Of a DNA stretch of 64,000 nt, positions 47,920-57,295 are shown piece after piece. A model generated the notes under the pieces. It was not told the origin of the DNA. It worked only from the letters and a program-made list of their open reading frames with translations, and did not search any database. Each line of letters opens with the position of its first letter. Positions within the stretch are counted from its first letter, which is position 1. Where the stretch lies: assembly GCA_041501225.1 (NCBI GenBank), contig JBGQNR010000006.1:1-64000 (forward strand), read 5' to 3'. Source of the DNA: JAFNAG01 sp041501225 (GTDB lineage: Bacteria; Acidobacteriota; UBA6911). Made by a program: the position numbers and the translations under genes.

Positions 47920-48143
47920 ATGATCGAGCAACTTATCGAAGCCTGGCAGATCAATCACCGTGTCACAATCAAGCTGTTGGAAACATTGTCGGACGACGCG
48001 CTGCGTGCGACGCTGTCCACGCGCGGAGGCCGCGATGTCGCGCGCCAGCTTGCGCACGTGCATGAAGTGCGGACCATGAGGGTCGAGGGAGCAGGGAAAG
48101 CCATGGCGTCCGGCCTACCCCACTTCGAAAAAGGAGAAACACC
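47920..48143 (+). pseudogene. DinB/YfiT-like protein, 3'-truncated by a hairpin element
   Basis: From ATG 47920 the frame reads MIEQLIEAWQINHRVTIKLL, SDDALRATLSTRGGRDVARQ and LAHVHEVRTMRVEG, the first two helices of a DinB-like four-helix metalloprotein with the first His ligand region. Full proteins have about 150 residues. Here homology stops after GLPHFEKGET and the frame runs into hairpin element C (48144-48234), ending at 48174 inside it. The gene is therefore broken at the border of the element. Confidence 0.7.
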
Positions 48144-48234
48144 GGGGGTCAGGCCTGGAAAAATTAATTTTTAAACAACCGTGGATGCTTCGAGGGAAAT
48201 GGGGCAAAAATGAAATTTTCCAGGCCTGACCCCC
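48144..48234. repeat. Long hairpin element C
   Basis: Arms GGGGGTCAGGCCTGGAAAA (48144-48162) and TTTTCCAGGCCTGACCCCC (48216-48234) are perfect inverted repeats with a 53-base AT-richer loop. Same size and end motif as element A (8728-8819). It replaces the 3' half of the DinB-like gene and stands 7 bp from the stop of the MacB-like permease, so it may also act as that operon's terminator. Confidence 0.8.
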
Positions 48235-48240
48235 TGGCTT

Positions 48241-49461
48241 TTATTCATAGCGCAAGGCGTCAATCGGGTCCAGGTGTGAGGCTTTGAGCGCCGGATACCA
48301 ACCGGCGGCAATGCCGATTGCGCCTGCGAAGCTGAATGCCATGCCGATGGCAGGGGTAGAGACAAGGGTGTGCCAGCCCAGAGAATTGGAAATCAGCCTC
48401 GAACTGACGAGGCCGGAAACCACCCCCAGCAGTCCGCCAAAGATGGCCAGCACCACTGCCTCCGTGAGGAACTGAAATTGGATATCCCCGCCGGTGGCGC
48501 CGACGGCCATGCGAATGCCGATCTCACGGGTGCGTTCGGTGACGGAGACCAACATGATGTTCATGACTCCGATGCCGCCCACGATCAGGCTGACGAAGGC
48601 GATGCTCGCGAGGAGCAGAGTCATCACCCGGTTGGAATTGTTGGCGAGTTCCGCCATGTCGGAAAGGTTCCGCACCTGAAAGTCGGCGTCTTCGGGTGTT
48701 GCGATGCGATGACGCTGTATCAAAAGGGCATTGATCTGAGTCTCAGCCGTAGAGGTGGCGGCCTGGGATACGGCTGAAACCATGATGCTGTGGATGTAGG
48801 TGATTCCGAGCAGCTTTTTCTGGACCGTTGTGTACGGCGCGATGACGGTATCGTCCTGATCCTGCCCCATGCCGCTCTGGCCTTTGGCTTTCAACACTCC
48901 GATGACGCGCCAGGGCGAGTTGCGGATGCGGATCTCCTGCCCGATCGGGTCCTGACCCGGAAAGAGATTATCCACGACGGTCTTGCCGAGCACGCAAACC
49001 CGCTGGGCCGAGTTTTCATCCTGCTCCGTGAAGAAACTGCCGCTCCCCATTTCCCAGAGCTTGATCGACAGGAAGTTAACATTGACACCTTGGATGTTGG
49101 TGAACCAGTTCTGGTTCCCAAACACTACGGGAGCACTCGCGCGCACCACAGGCGACGCGAGCTGTACGGCAGGGCACTCGCGCACGATGGCCTGGTAGTC
49201 CTCCACGGTCAGCGTGCTCGAGGTTCCCGCTCCCGAGCGCACACCACCCCGATTAAATGATCCGGCCGAGACATAAAGCATATTGCTGCCGGCGCTGGCG
49301 ATCTGCTCGGAGATGGTTGCCTGCGCTCCCTGCCCGATGCTCACCATGGCGATGACGGCACCGACCCCGATGATGATGCCGAGCATAGTGAGGATCGAAC
49401 GCATCTTGTTAAGGTTGAGCGCCTTCAGAGCCACACGGATGATGGTGAAGAGGAAGACCAT
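48241..49461 (-). CDS. MacB-type ABC transporter permease
   Basis: 406 aa FtsX-like permease. First helix in IIRVALKALNLNKMRSILTM, then the MacB periplasmic core (GAVIAMVSIGQGAQATISEQ, SASPVVRASAP-type text, VCVLGKTVVDNLF, IRNSPWRVIGVLKAKGQSG) and three C-terminal helices (ASIAFVSLIVGGIGVMNIML, VTERTREIGIRMAVGATGGD). These pumps use mechanotransmission from the ATPase to a periplasmic substrate. Gap of 3 bp to the ATPase gene, with GGAGG upstream. Last gene of the MacA-ATPase-permease operon. Confidence 0.94.
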   Translation of the reverse strand: MVFLFTIIRVALKALNLNKMRSILTMLGIIIGVGAVIAMVSIGQGAQATISEQIASAGSNMLYVSAGSFNRGGVRSGAGTSSTLTVEDYQAIVRECPAVQLASPVVRASAPVVFGNQNWFTNIQGVNVNFLSIKLWEMGSGSFFTEQDENSAQRVCVLGKTVVDNLFPGQDPIGQEIRIRNSPWRVIGVLKAKGQSGMGQDQDDTVIAPYTTVQKKLLGITYIHSIMVSAVSQAATSTAETQINALLIQRHRIATPEDADFQVRNLSDMAELANNSNRVMTLLLASIAFVSLIVGGIGVMNIMLVSVTERTREIGIRMAVGATGGDIQFQFLTEAVVLAIFGGLLGVVSGLVSSRLISNSLGWHTLVSTPAIGMAFSFAGAIGIAAGWYPALKASHLDPIDALRYE

Positions 49462-49464
49462 GGT

Positions 49465-50280
49465 TTAATCCTCCGAAGGGGGGAGTGCGGCTAGAATCTC
49501 CGAGGCGATGCGCCGCTTCAGCACCGGCTGGTCGCGCGTGATGTGACCGTCGCGAAAGGTGATGATCCGTTTGCAGTATTCGGCGATATCCGGCTCGTGC
49601 GTGACCAAGATGATCGTCAGGTTGTCCCGCTCGTTCAGCTCCTGGAACACCTGCATGATCTCGATGCTGGTGCAGCTGTCCAGATTTCCGGTAGGTTCAT
49701 CCGCGAGCAGGATGGCAGGCCGGTTCACCAGCGAGCGGGCGATGGCCACACGCTGCTGCTGCCCGCCCGAAAGCTGGGAAGGAATGTGGTGCGCTCGATC
49801 GCTCAGCCGCACCTTCTCGAGTGCCTCCAGGGCGCGCATCCGTCGTTCACGGGCGCGCGCGCGGGCGTAAATGAGTGGGAGTTCGACATTCTCGAGGGCG
49901 GTCGTGCGGCTCAGCAGGTTGAATCCCTGAAAAACGAAGCCGACCCGCTGGTTGCGGATGTGGGCCAGATCGACCCGCGACATTTCTGCAACGTTCGTGC
50001 CCTCCAGCAGGTAGGTTCCCTCCGAAGGCTTGTCCAGGCAGCCGAGCAGGTTCATGAACGTCGACTTGCCCGACCCGGATGCGCCCATGATGGCAACGAA
50101 CTCCCCACGCAGGATGTCCAGAGATATGCCGCGCAGTGCGTGCACCCGCGTATCTCCCATCTCGTAAAACTTGTGGAGCTCCATTACCTTGATGAGCGGT
50201 TCGCTTGCGCTCCGGCTCAACGCCTGCCATTCTTCCCGGATCTGCAATTGTGCCGCGCTCATGGCGTCCGCCCCCTTCAT
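49465..50280 (-). CDS. MacB/LolD-type ABC transporter ATP-binding protein
   Basis: About 271 aa. Start taken at ATG 50280 (MKGADAMSAAQL), which overlaps the MacA stop by ATGA; ATG 50262 (MSAAQLQIREEW) is an alternative with GGGGGCGG before it. Walker A GASGSGKSTFMNLLG, Q loop in RVGFVFQGFNLL, signature LSGGQQQRVAIARSL, Walker B ILLADEPTGNLDS and H loop LVTHEPDIAEYC. Here ATPase and permease are separate proteins, unlike E. coli MacB. Confidence 0.94.
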   Translation of the reverse strand: MKGADAMSAAQLQIREEWQALSRSASEPLIKVMELHKFYEMGDTRVHALRGISLDILRGEFVAIMGASGSGKSTFMNLLGCLDKPSEGTYLLEGTNVAEMSRVDLAHIRNQRVGFVFQGFNLLSRTTALENVELPLIYARARARERRMRALEALEKVRLSDRAHHIPSQLSGGQQQRVAIARSLVNRPAILLADEPTGNLDSCTSIEIMQVFQELNERDNLTIILVTHEPDIAEYCKRIITFRDGHITRDQPVLKRRIASEILAALPPSED

Positions 50281-51785
50281 CGCACGACTCTGCCCATGCC
50301 CCCCATGCCCGGACCGCCAAACCCCGGCGGCCGCGTCGCGGCATTTGCTGCGGGCTTGTTGGCCTGGGAGTCCTCGAGGGCGAGGATAATCTTGTCCCCT
50401 TCTTTGAGTTTTCCCGGTTCGATCTCCGTTTGCACTCCATCGGTGAGTCCCAGTTTTACAACAACCGGTCGAAGTGTCTTGCCGTTGTCGAGAACCCAAA
50501 AAGCGACACGCCTGCCGCGCAATCCAGCATCCGGCCTTGCGGCCTGCGGCTTTTGGCCATTACCCGGCTGACCGGGAGATGATCCCTGCGAAGGCCCCTT
50601 GGTCCCACCCGAGGCAAATCCCATCTGTATGCTGCCGACCGGCCTGGTGGCAGTGGACTTGAGGTGATTGTAGTACTGTTCTTCTCCCGCCCGTTGGAAG
50701 ACGGCCGCCATTTCCTGATCCGGCATATCCGGTTTGAAGCGCAAGGCGGAGTTGGGGATTTTGAGCACGTTTTCAGCTTTGTCAATCAGGATCTTGACGT
50801 TGGCAGTCATTCCCGGCTTGAGTTTCAGCTGCGGGTTGGAGACGTCGATCATGGCGTTATAGGTCACCACGTTCTGCACGGTCGTGGCGGCGAGGCGGAT
50901 CTGGCTGATTTTGCCCGGAAATACTTCGTTGGGATAAGCATCGACAGTGAAGGTCGCATCCATGCCGGTCTTGATCTTGCCGACATCGGCTTCATCGATA
51001 TTGGTGCTGACCTGCATCTTGGTCAAATCCTCGCCGATCGTAAACAGAGTCGGTGAGGAGAAACTTGCCGCCACGGTCTGACCGCGGTCGATGTTGCGCG
51101 AGATGATGGTCCCGGAAATCGGGCTGGTAATGATGGTATGCTCCAGGTTGACTTTTGCCTGGTCAAGGGCGGCACGCGCCTGGCCCAGGCGCTGCTCATC
51201 GGCCTTGTAGCGGGCGTCCGCCGAATCAATCTGCGCCTGCTGTGCTTCCAGCGCTGCCTGAGATGCATCCAGGACTGCCTGGGCAGTGTCGAGGTCGTCC
51301 CGAGCAATCAATGCCTGGTTCCACAGTTCTTTTTGCATCCTCAGCTTCCGCTGATTATTGAGCAAGTCAACTCTGGCCTTTTCGAGGTTTGCCTTGGCGC
51401 TCGCGATCGAAGCCTTATCGTCAATCAAGCTCGCCTCGGCCGTGCGGACGTTGGCTTCGGCCTGTTGCGCTTGCGCTTGGAAAAGTTCCGGATCCAGCTT
51501 GGCGAGCAGCTGGCCCTTTTTGACTTCGGAATTGAAATCCACATATAGTTCAGCAATGGTGCCGGAGACCTGCGTGCCGACCTGAACCGTCGTAACCGCT
51601 GCCAGGGTTCCGGTAGCGGCAACTTGCAGCACGATGTCGCCGCTGTCCACGGTCCCAAAGATATAGGCCGGCTTGTCCGCCTTGACCTTGAAAAACTCGT
51701 AAGTCCCGATTCCGATTAAAACGACCAGTATCACCAATGGTATCGAAAGATATTTCCTCGCATACCAATGCTTTCGAGCCCTCAT
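50277..51785 (-). CDS. MacA-like periplasmic adaptor protein
   Basis: About 502 aa. N-terminal membrane anchor (KYLSIPLVILVVLIGIGTYE), a biotinyl-lipoyl-like half (TVQVGTQVSGTIAELYVDFN, EVKKGQLLAKLD), a long coiled-coil hairpin at about residues 95-215, the second lipoyl half (HTIITSPISGTIISRNIDRG) and beta-barrel domains. The C-terminal about 100 residues add a less conserved region ending in GFGGPGMGGMG. Adaptor that bridges the MacB-type transporter to an outer-membrane TolC-like channel, which is not in the window. First gene of its operon, divergent from the RND operon. Confidence 0.92.
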   Translation of the reverse strand: MRARKHWYARKYLSIPLVILVVLIGIGTYEFFKVKADKPAYIFGTVDSGDIVLQVAATGTLAAVTTVQVGTQVSGTIAELYVDFNSEVKKGQLLAKLDPELFQAQAQQAEANVRTAEASLIDDKASIASAKANLEKARVDLLNNQRKLRMQKELWNQALIARDDLDTAQAVLDASQAALEAQQAQIDSADARYKADEQRLGQARAALDQAKVNLEHTIITSPISGTIISRNIDRGQTVAASFSSPTLFTIGEDLTKMQVSTNIDEADVGKIKTGMDATFTVDAYPNEVFPGKISQIRLAATTVQNVVTYNAMIDVSNPQLKLKPGMTANVKILIDKAENVLKIPNSALRFKPDMPDQEMAAVFQRAGEEQYYNHLKSTATRPVGSIQMGFASGGTKGPSQGSSPGQPGNGQKPQAARPDAGLRGRRVAFWVLDNGKTLRPVVVKLGLTDGVQTEIEPGKLKEGDKIILALEDSQANKPAANAATRPPGFGGPGMGGMGRVVR

Positions 51786-52043
51786 CACTCACCCCCTCGC
51801 CAGGCCAGAGTACCTCGGCCCGTTCCTGCCTCCCAACTGCCGGAGTAATGCGCTAATGCATCCCCTGATCTTGATGTCATGAAATGCGCTCTAGTTTCAT
51901 TCAAATCCTCTAATCTGCGAGGGAGTTGACGACACCATGCCCAAAGCTTTCCCGTGCAACAACCCGTGGTACAATCCAGGATTGGTTTGGGCTTCTCGAG
52001 ATTTGAACCTGCTGGCTGCGCAGTTGGGAGGGGCAATTCAGAC

Positions 52044-53258
52044 ATGACCAGGAAGGCGAAAAACAGACACGCAACGCGATATCGCTGGGCCGTGTGGGCG
52101 CTGGTTCTGTTCATTGCGCTCGTTACTGCCGGCTGTGCAAAAAAGGCGATCGAGGCCGAGAAAAAAATGCCGGTTCCGGTTCTGGCTGCCGTAGTTCAAG
52201 TCAAGGACATGCCCGTACAGGTTACCGGCATCGGCACGGTCGAAGCCTACTCTACGGTTTCGGTGAAGTCGCTGGTCAGCGGATCGCTGGATCAGGTCCA
52301 TTTCACGGAGGGGCGGGAAGTAAAAAAGGATGATCCGCTCTTCACCATCGACCCTCGGCCATACCAGGCGGATATCCAGAGAGCCGAAGCCAATCTCGCC
52401 CGCGATGCGGCGCAGTTGGCTCAAGCCGAGGCGAACGTGGCCAGAGACCAGGCCAACGCGCAAAATGGGGCCGTTGAAAAGCGGCGGTACCAAGCGCTGG
52501 TGGAAAAAGGCGTGAGCGCCAGGCAGCTGCTGGACCAGGCCACCGCCACGGCGGACGCACTCGACGCGGCCGTACGTGCCGACCAGGCGTCGGTGGAGAA
52601 TGCGCGCGCGGCCATCGCAGCAGATCGAGCTGCGGTCGAAACCTCGAAGCTCAACTTGCAGTACTGTTACATACACGCCCCGATCGGAGGCCTGGCGGGA
52701 AGCCTCCTTGTGCACCAGGGCAACATCATCAAGAGCAACGACACCACGCTCGTGGTTATTAACCAGCTCCGTCCGATCTATGTGGATTTTTCTGTACCCC
52801 AGCAAGGACTGCCTGCCATCCATGAATATGTGGCAAAAGGAAAGGTCCGGGTTGAGGCCAGCATCCCGAATGACACTGCGCCTGTGGTTGCCGGCGAACT
52901 CTCTTTCATCGACAACACCGTGAACACCACGACGGGCACAATTCTGCTGAAAGGGGTTTTTGAAAACAGCCAGGGACGCTTGTGGCCGGGCCTGTTTGTC
53001 AATGTGACTGTGACACTCGCGACCCAACCAAACGCTGTGGTAGTGCCCAGCCAGGCCGTCCAGGTCGGCCAGGCGGGCCAATATGTTTATGTGGTGAAAT
53101 CGGATATGACGGCAGAATCACGCCCGGTCACTGTCAGCAGGATCCTCGGGGAACTGAGCATCATTGAAAAAGGTCTGCAACCGGGTGAAACCGTCGTTAC
53201 TGACGGCCAGATTCGCCTGGTCCCGGGTGCACTTGTGCAGATCAAGAAAGCTTTGTAG
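52044..53258 (+). CDS. RND efflux periplasmic adaptor lipoprotein (AcrA/MdtA-like)
   Basis: About 404 aa from ATG 52044 (MTRKAKNRHATRYRWAVWAL). The signal sequence ends in a lipobox LVTAGC, so the mature protein is lipid-anchored. Domains: lipoyl halves (GIGTVEAYSTVSVKSLVSGS and YCYIHAPIGGLAGSLLVHQG), coiled coil rich in Ala/Arg at about 110-200, beta barrel (RPIYVDFSVPQQGLPAIHEY) and membrane-proximal domain (AVVVPSQAVQVGQAGQYVYV). Works with the RND pump encoded 97 bp downstream. A 258-bp spacer separates it from the divergent MacA-like gene; shared regulation is plausible. Confidence 0.94.
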   Translation: MTRKAKNRHATRYRWAVWALVLFIALVTAGCAKKAIEAEKKMPVPVLAAVVQVKDMPVQVTGIGTVEAYSTVSVKSLVSGSLDQVHFTEGREVKKDDPLFTIDPRPYQADIQRAEANLARDAAQLAQAEANVARDQANAQNGAVEKRRYQALVEKGVSARQLLDQATATADALDAAVRADQASVENARAAIAADRAAVETSKLNLQYCYIHAPIGGLAGSLLVHQGNIIKSNDTTLVVINQLRPIYVDFSVPQQGLPAIHEYVAKGKVRVEASIPNDTAPVVAGELSFIDNTVNTTTGTILLKGVFENSQGRLWPGLFVNVTVTLATQPNAVVVPSQAVQVGQAGQYVYVVKSDMTAESRPVTVSRILGELSIIEKGLQPGETVVTDGQIRLVPGALVQIKKAL

Positions 53259-53259
53259 C

Positions 53260-53338
53260 CAGGAACGCCTGCCGCCGGACGGTGCTCAAGTCTGGCCATC
53301 ATTGAATTACAGGCCCCCTCGGCCGGCCGGAGCCTGCT
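53260..53338 (+). repeat. Dispersed intergenic repeat, copy 3
   Basis: Between adaptor and pump genes: CAGGAACGCCTGCCGCCGGA, CGGTGCTCAAG, ATTGAATTACAGGCCCCC and a closing CCGGCCGGAGCCTGCT align with 19920-20000. It starts right after the adaptor stop codon and may attenuate or process the operon transcript. Confidence 0.5.
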
Positions 53339-53355
53339 GATTTTCGAGACAGCCG

Positions 53356-56300
53356 ATGAACATTTCCGAAATCTTCATTCGCAGGCCGATCGCGACGACC
53401 CTGATCATGGCGGCCATCCTGTTCTTCGGCATCTTCGGCTACCTCTTTCTTCCGGTCAGTGATCTTCCCAACGTCGATTTTCCAACCATCAGCGTAAGCG
53501 CCGCTTTGCCGGGCGCGAGCCCCGATACGATGGCTTCTGCGGTTGCGACGCCGCTGGAGCGTCAGTTTTCGACCATTGCCGGCATTGATTCGATGACCTC
53601 GAACAGCTCCCTCGGCCGCACTTCGATCACGATCCAGTTCAACCTCAGCCGGGATATCGATGCGGCCGCCCAGGACGTGCAGGCTGCGATTGCTAAGACC
53701 GTGTCGCAACTGCCGAAGGACATGCCCAGCCCCCCGCTCTATCAAAAAGTCAACCCTGCCGATCAGCCGATCCTGTACATGGCGCTCACTTCGCCGACCC
53801 TGCCCATGTCTGCGGTGGATGAATACGCCGAGACCCTCATAGCGCAACGCATCTCCATGGTCAGCGGAGTAGCCCAAGTCCAGGTGTACGGGTCTCAGAA
53901 GTACGCGGTGCGCGCCCAGTTGGATCCCATGGCACTCGCTTCCCGGGGCATAGGCATCGACGAGGTCTCCAACGCGGTTCAGAAGGGGAATGTCAACCTT
54001 CCGACCGGGACTCTCTGGGGGAAGAATGAAGCTTTCACCATCGAGGCCAACGGCCAGCTGACGGAAGCGGATCAATATCGTCCCCTCATTGTCGCCTATC
54101 GCAGCGGCATGCCGGTGCGGCTTGGGGATCTGGGCCAGGTAATCGACAGTGTCGAAAATGATAAGGCCGCAAGCTGGTATGTCGATACGCCTGCGATCGT
54201 GCTCGCCATTCAGCGTCAGCCGGGCACCAACACCGTCGAGGTCGTGGATGGTATCCGAAGGTTGCTGCCGTCGTTTCGCGACCAGATGCCCGCTTCGGTC
54301 AACCTGTCGGTCATGTACGACCGGTCCCAAGGCATTCGTGTATCGGTCAATGACGTCAAGTTCACACTCCTCTTGACGGTCGGCCTGGTAGTTCTGGTCA
54401 TTTTCCTGTTTTTGCGCAACCTGTCCGCAACCGCCATCCCGAGCCTGGCGCTGCCCATGTCCATCGTGGGCACGTTCGCAGTGATGTACATGCTGGGCTA
54501 CAGCGTCGACAACCTTTCGCTGATGGCTATGATCCTATCGGTCGGATTCGTGGTCGACGATGCCATCGTGATGCTCGAAAACATCGTGCGCCATATGGAA
54601 ATGGGCGAGCCGGCGATGCAGGCGGCGCTGAACGGGTCGCGGGAAATCAGCTTTACCATTTTGTCGATGACTCTCTCCCTCGCGGCGGTTTTTATCCCTG
54701 TGCTCTTCCTGGGCGGGATCGTGGGGCGCTTGCTGCATGAGTTCTCGGTGGTGATTGTCTCCGCCATCCTGGTGTCCGGGTTTGTCTCTCTGACACTTAC
54801 TCCCATGATGTCGAGCCGGTTCATCCGTCCTCCGGGCGAAAAGAGGCATGGCCGTCTGTACATGCTCACGGAGCAGTTTTTCAACGGGATGTACAAGACC
54901 TACGAGTGGAGCCTGAAAAAGGTGCTGAGGCATCCGGTACTTACCATGGCGACGGGTGTGATCGTGGTCGTGGCCACGTTTTACCTGCTGGCCATCATCC
55001 CGAAAGGCTTTCTTCCAAGTGAGGACACGGGCAACATATTCGCCTTTACCGAGGCGGCTCAGGGTGTTTCCTTCGACGCCATGAAGGCCCATCAGCAGGC
55101 CGTCGCCCGGATCCTGAGCCAGGACACCAACGTCATGTCCTTCTTTTCGAGCGTCGGGGGTACCGGTCCCAGCGGTGGCATCAACTCCGGAGTAATGTTT
55201 ATCCTGCTTAAGCCTCACCCTGAGCGCCGTTTGAATGTGGATCAGGTCATTCAGGAGCTGCGGCCCAAGCTGGCGGTGGTCCCGGGAATGAATGTTTACA
55301 TGCAGAACCTGCCGCCCATCCGGATCGGCGGGCAGCTGACCAAGAGCCAATATCAGTTCACGCTGCAAAGCCCGGACACCGGAGACCTCTATCGCTATGC
55401 TCCCATCCTGCAGCAGAAGCTCAGCCAGGCCGCCGGGCTGCAGGATGTCACAAGCGATCTATTGATCAAAAATCCGCAGGCGAACGTCGAGGTCAATCGC
55501 GACCAGGCGGCAGCATTCGGAGTTTCCCTGAACCAGATCGAAGACGCGCTTTACACTGCGTATGGCGACCGCCAGATTTCGACCATTCTCGCCCCGAACA
55601 ACCAATATCGCGTCATTCTGGAACTGGAACCGCAATATCAGGAAGATCCCTCTGCGCTCTCCCGTCTCTACGTGCGTTCTGCGACGGGCCAGCTGGTGCC
55701 ACTGGATGCCGTGTCGAGGGTTTCGCGCGGTTACGGCCCATTCTCCATCAGCCACCTTGGCCAGCTGCCTTCGGTCACGATCTCCTTCAACCTGAAGCCG
55801 GGTGTGTCCATCGGCGACGCCGTAGCTGAGGTTGAACGGATCGCTGCCAACACCCTGCCGTCGACCATCAATGCGAGCTTTCAGGGCGCGGCCCAGGCAT
55901 TTCAATCCTCGAGCGGCGGATTGGCTTGGCTGCTGGTTGCGGCGATTATCGTGATTTACATCGTCCTTGGGATTCTGTACGAAAGCTTCATCCACCCGCT
56001 GACGATCCTCTCCGGCCTTCCCGCAGCCGGATTCGGGGCGCTCGTCACCCTCATGCTCTTCCACAAAGACCTCGATTTGTACGCGTTCGTGGGTGTGATC
56101 CTGCTGATCGGCATCGTGAAAAAAAACGCCATCATGATGATCGACTTCGCCCTCGAAGCCCAGAGGAAGGAGGGTAAGAGTCCGGCGGAAGCCATCTTCC
56201 AGGGATGCCTGATCCGGTTTCGCCCCATCATGATGACGACCATGTCGGCCTTGATGGGTTGCCTGCCGATTGCGCTTGGTTTCGGTGCGGGTGCCGAATC

Positions 56301-56481
56301 CCGCCGTCCGCTCGGTCTGGCCGTGGTCGGTGGATTGATATTCTCCCAGCTGCTGACCTTGTATATCACGCCCGTGGTCTACACGTACATGGAGTCGTTC
56401 CAGGAATTCGTGGGCAGGCATCTGGGGCGCCGTGGCCGGCGTGCGGCTCCGGCTGCTGAACTGATCGGCAGCGATAATTGA
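53356..56481 (+). CDS. RND efflux pump, HAE1/MdtB-like inner-membrane transporter
   Basis: 1041 aa, full family length. NISEIFIRRPIATTLIMAAI is the standard N-terminus; TM4 carries the proton-relay acidic pair in VGFVVDDAIVMLENIVRHME; VSLTLTPMMSSRFIRP and the C-terminal GIVKKNAIMMIDFALEAQRK and RFRPIMMTTMSALMGCLPIA are typical. Twelve membrane helices and two large periplasmic loops are expected. Drug/proton antiporter of the AcrB/MdtBC class. The upstream adaptor completes the inner part; no outer-membrane channel gene is in view. Confidence 0.96.
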   Translation: MNISEIFIRRPIATTLIMAAILFFGIFGYLFLPVSDLPNVDFPTISVSAALPGASPDTMASAVATPLERQFSTIAGIDSMTSNSSLGRTSITIQFNLSRDIDAAAQDVQAAIAKTVSQLPKDMPSPPLYQKVNPADQPILYMALTSPTLPMSAVDEYAETLIAQRISMVSGVAQVQVYGSQKYAVRAQLDPMALASRGIGIDEVSNAVQKGNVNLPTGTLWGKNEAFTIEANGQLTEADQYRPLIVAYRSGMPVRLGDLGQVIDSVENDKAASWYVDTPAIVLAIQRQPGTNTVEVVDGIRRLLPSFRDQMPASVNLSVMYDRSQGIRVSVNDVKFTLLLTVGLVVLVIFLFLRNLSATAIPSLALPMSIVGTFAVMYMLGYSVDNLSLMAMILSVGFVVDDAIVMLENIVRHMEMGEPAMQAALNGSREISFTILSMTLSLAAVFIPVLFLGGIVGRLLHEFSVVIVSAILVSGFVSLTLTPMMSSRFIRPPGEKRHGRLYMLTEQFFNGMYKTYEWSLKKVLRHPVLTMATGVIVVVATFYLLAIIPKGFLPSEDTGNIFAFTEAAQGVSFDAMKAHQQAVARILSQDTNVMSFFSSVGGTGPSGGINSGVMFILLKPHPERRLNVDQVIQELRPKLAVVPGMNVYMQNLPPIRIGGQLTKSQYQFTLQSPDTGDLYRYAPILQQKLSQAAGLQDVTSDLLIKNPQANVEVNRDQAAAFGVSLNQIEDALYTAYGDRQISTILAPNNQYRVILELEPQYQEDPSALSRLYVRSATGQLVPLDAVSRVSRGYGPFSISHLGQLPSVTISFNLKPGVSIGDAVAEVERIAANTLPSTINASFQGAAQAFQSSSGGLAWLLVAAIIVIYIVLGILYESFIHPLTILSGLPAAGFGALVTLMLFHKDLDLYAFVGVILLIGIVKKNAIMMIDFALEAQRKEGKSPAEAIFQGCLIRFRPIMMTTMSALMGCLPIALGFGAGAESRRPLGLAVVGGLIFSQLLTLYITPVVYTYMESFQEFVGRHLGRRGRRAAPAAELIGSDN

Positions 56482-56508
56482 CGGTCCCTCCAGTTATCAT
56501 AGTGCACT

Positions 56509-57276
56509 ATGGAAGAACACATGTATGACGACACCTATGCCGTGGAAGACCGGCATTGGTGGTTCCGGAATCTGAGGGAGATTTTGGCGCAGAGCATCAG
56601 GAAACGTGTGACGCGAACAGGGGATCTGACGATCCTGGATGCGGGATGCGGCACGGGCAGAAACCTGGTCTTTTACCAGGAGTATGGAAAGGCGGTGGGT
56701 GTCGACCGCAGCAGGATCGGGCTGTCCTACTGCAGGAGAAGAGGCATGAAAGACCTTGCCCTCGGCAACGTGTGCAGCCTGCCTTTCAAAGAAGACAGCT
56801 TCGATCTGGTGAACTCGAGCGATGTCCTCTATGCCTTGGAACCATCCAGGGGGCTGGATCTTTTGGCGGAAAGCTACAGGGTGCTCAAGCCGGGGGGATA
56901 CCTGTTTCTCAACACCGCGGCCATGGACATTCTGTATTCGGACCATGACCGGGCGGTGATGACACGGAAACGCTACTGCAAAGCGGAACTGATAGAGTTG
57001 ATCCAACGAACCAGGTTCGAACTTCTCGAAGTGAGATACTGGAACGGCGCCCTGTTCTTGCCGGTAGTCGCCTACAGGCTCGGCAGGAGGATCATCAACA
57101 CAAGAAAAAAAAGCACACGCGGAGATCTCAGGCAGCAGAACGCAATGATCAATGGGCTGCTCTATCGCATCATGAGGCTGGATTGGGCGCTGGCTGGAGC
57201 GCTGCCATTCGGCACTTCCCTCTTCTGCATTGTCAGAAAACCAGTCAGGACGAGCAGTGAACCGTCACAATTGTGA
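56509..57276 (+). CDS. SAM-dependent methyltransferase (class I)
   Basis: 255 aa. SAM-binding motif I is ILDAGCGTGRNLVFYQEYG, motif II-like acidic end GVDRS, then DSFDLVNSSDVLYALEP and LLAESYRVLKPGGYLFLNTA. This is the Methyltransf_11 layout, common for ubiquinone or polyketide/lipid methyltransferases and for enzymes near glycan clusters (residues MYDDTYAVEDRHWWFRNLRE match that group). ATG 56521 is an alternative start preceded by GGAAGA. Substrate unknown. Converges on the anti-sigma gene with 19 bp between. Confidence 0.88.
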   Translation: MEEHMYDDTYAVEDRHWWFRNLREILAQSIRKRVTRTGDLTILDAGCGTGRNLVFYQEYGKAVGVDRSRIGLSYCRRRGMKDLALGNVCSLPFKEDSFDLVNSSDVLYALEPSRGLDLLAESYRVLKPGGYLFLNTAAMDILYSDHDRAVMTRKRYCKAELIELIQRTRFELLEVRYWNGALFLPVVAYRLGRRIINTRKKSTRGDLRQQNAMINGLLYRIMRLDWALAGALPFGTSLFCIVRKPVRTSSEPSQL

Positions 57277-57295
57277 AACTGCCGCCAGTAAAGAG

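Noticed and set aside
52038..53081. Open frame of 347 codons on the minus strand
   Set aside because: Antisense to the RND adaptor gene, whose lipobox and domains are clear.
53299..54330. Open frame of 343 codons on the minus strand
   Set aside because: Antisense to the RND pump N-terminus; His/Arg-rich composition typical of shadow frames.
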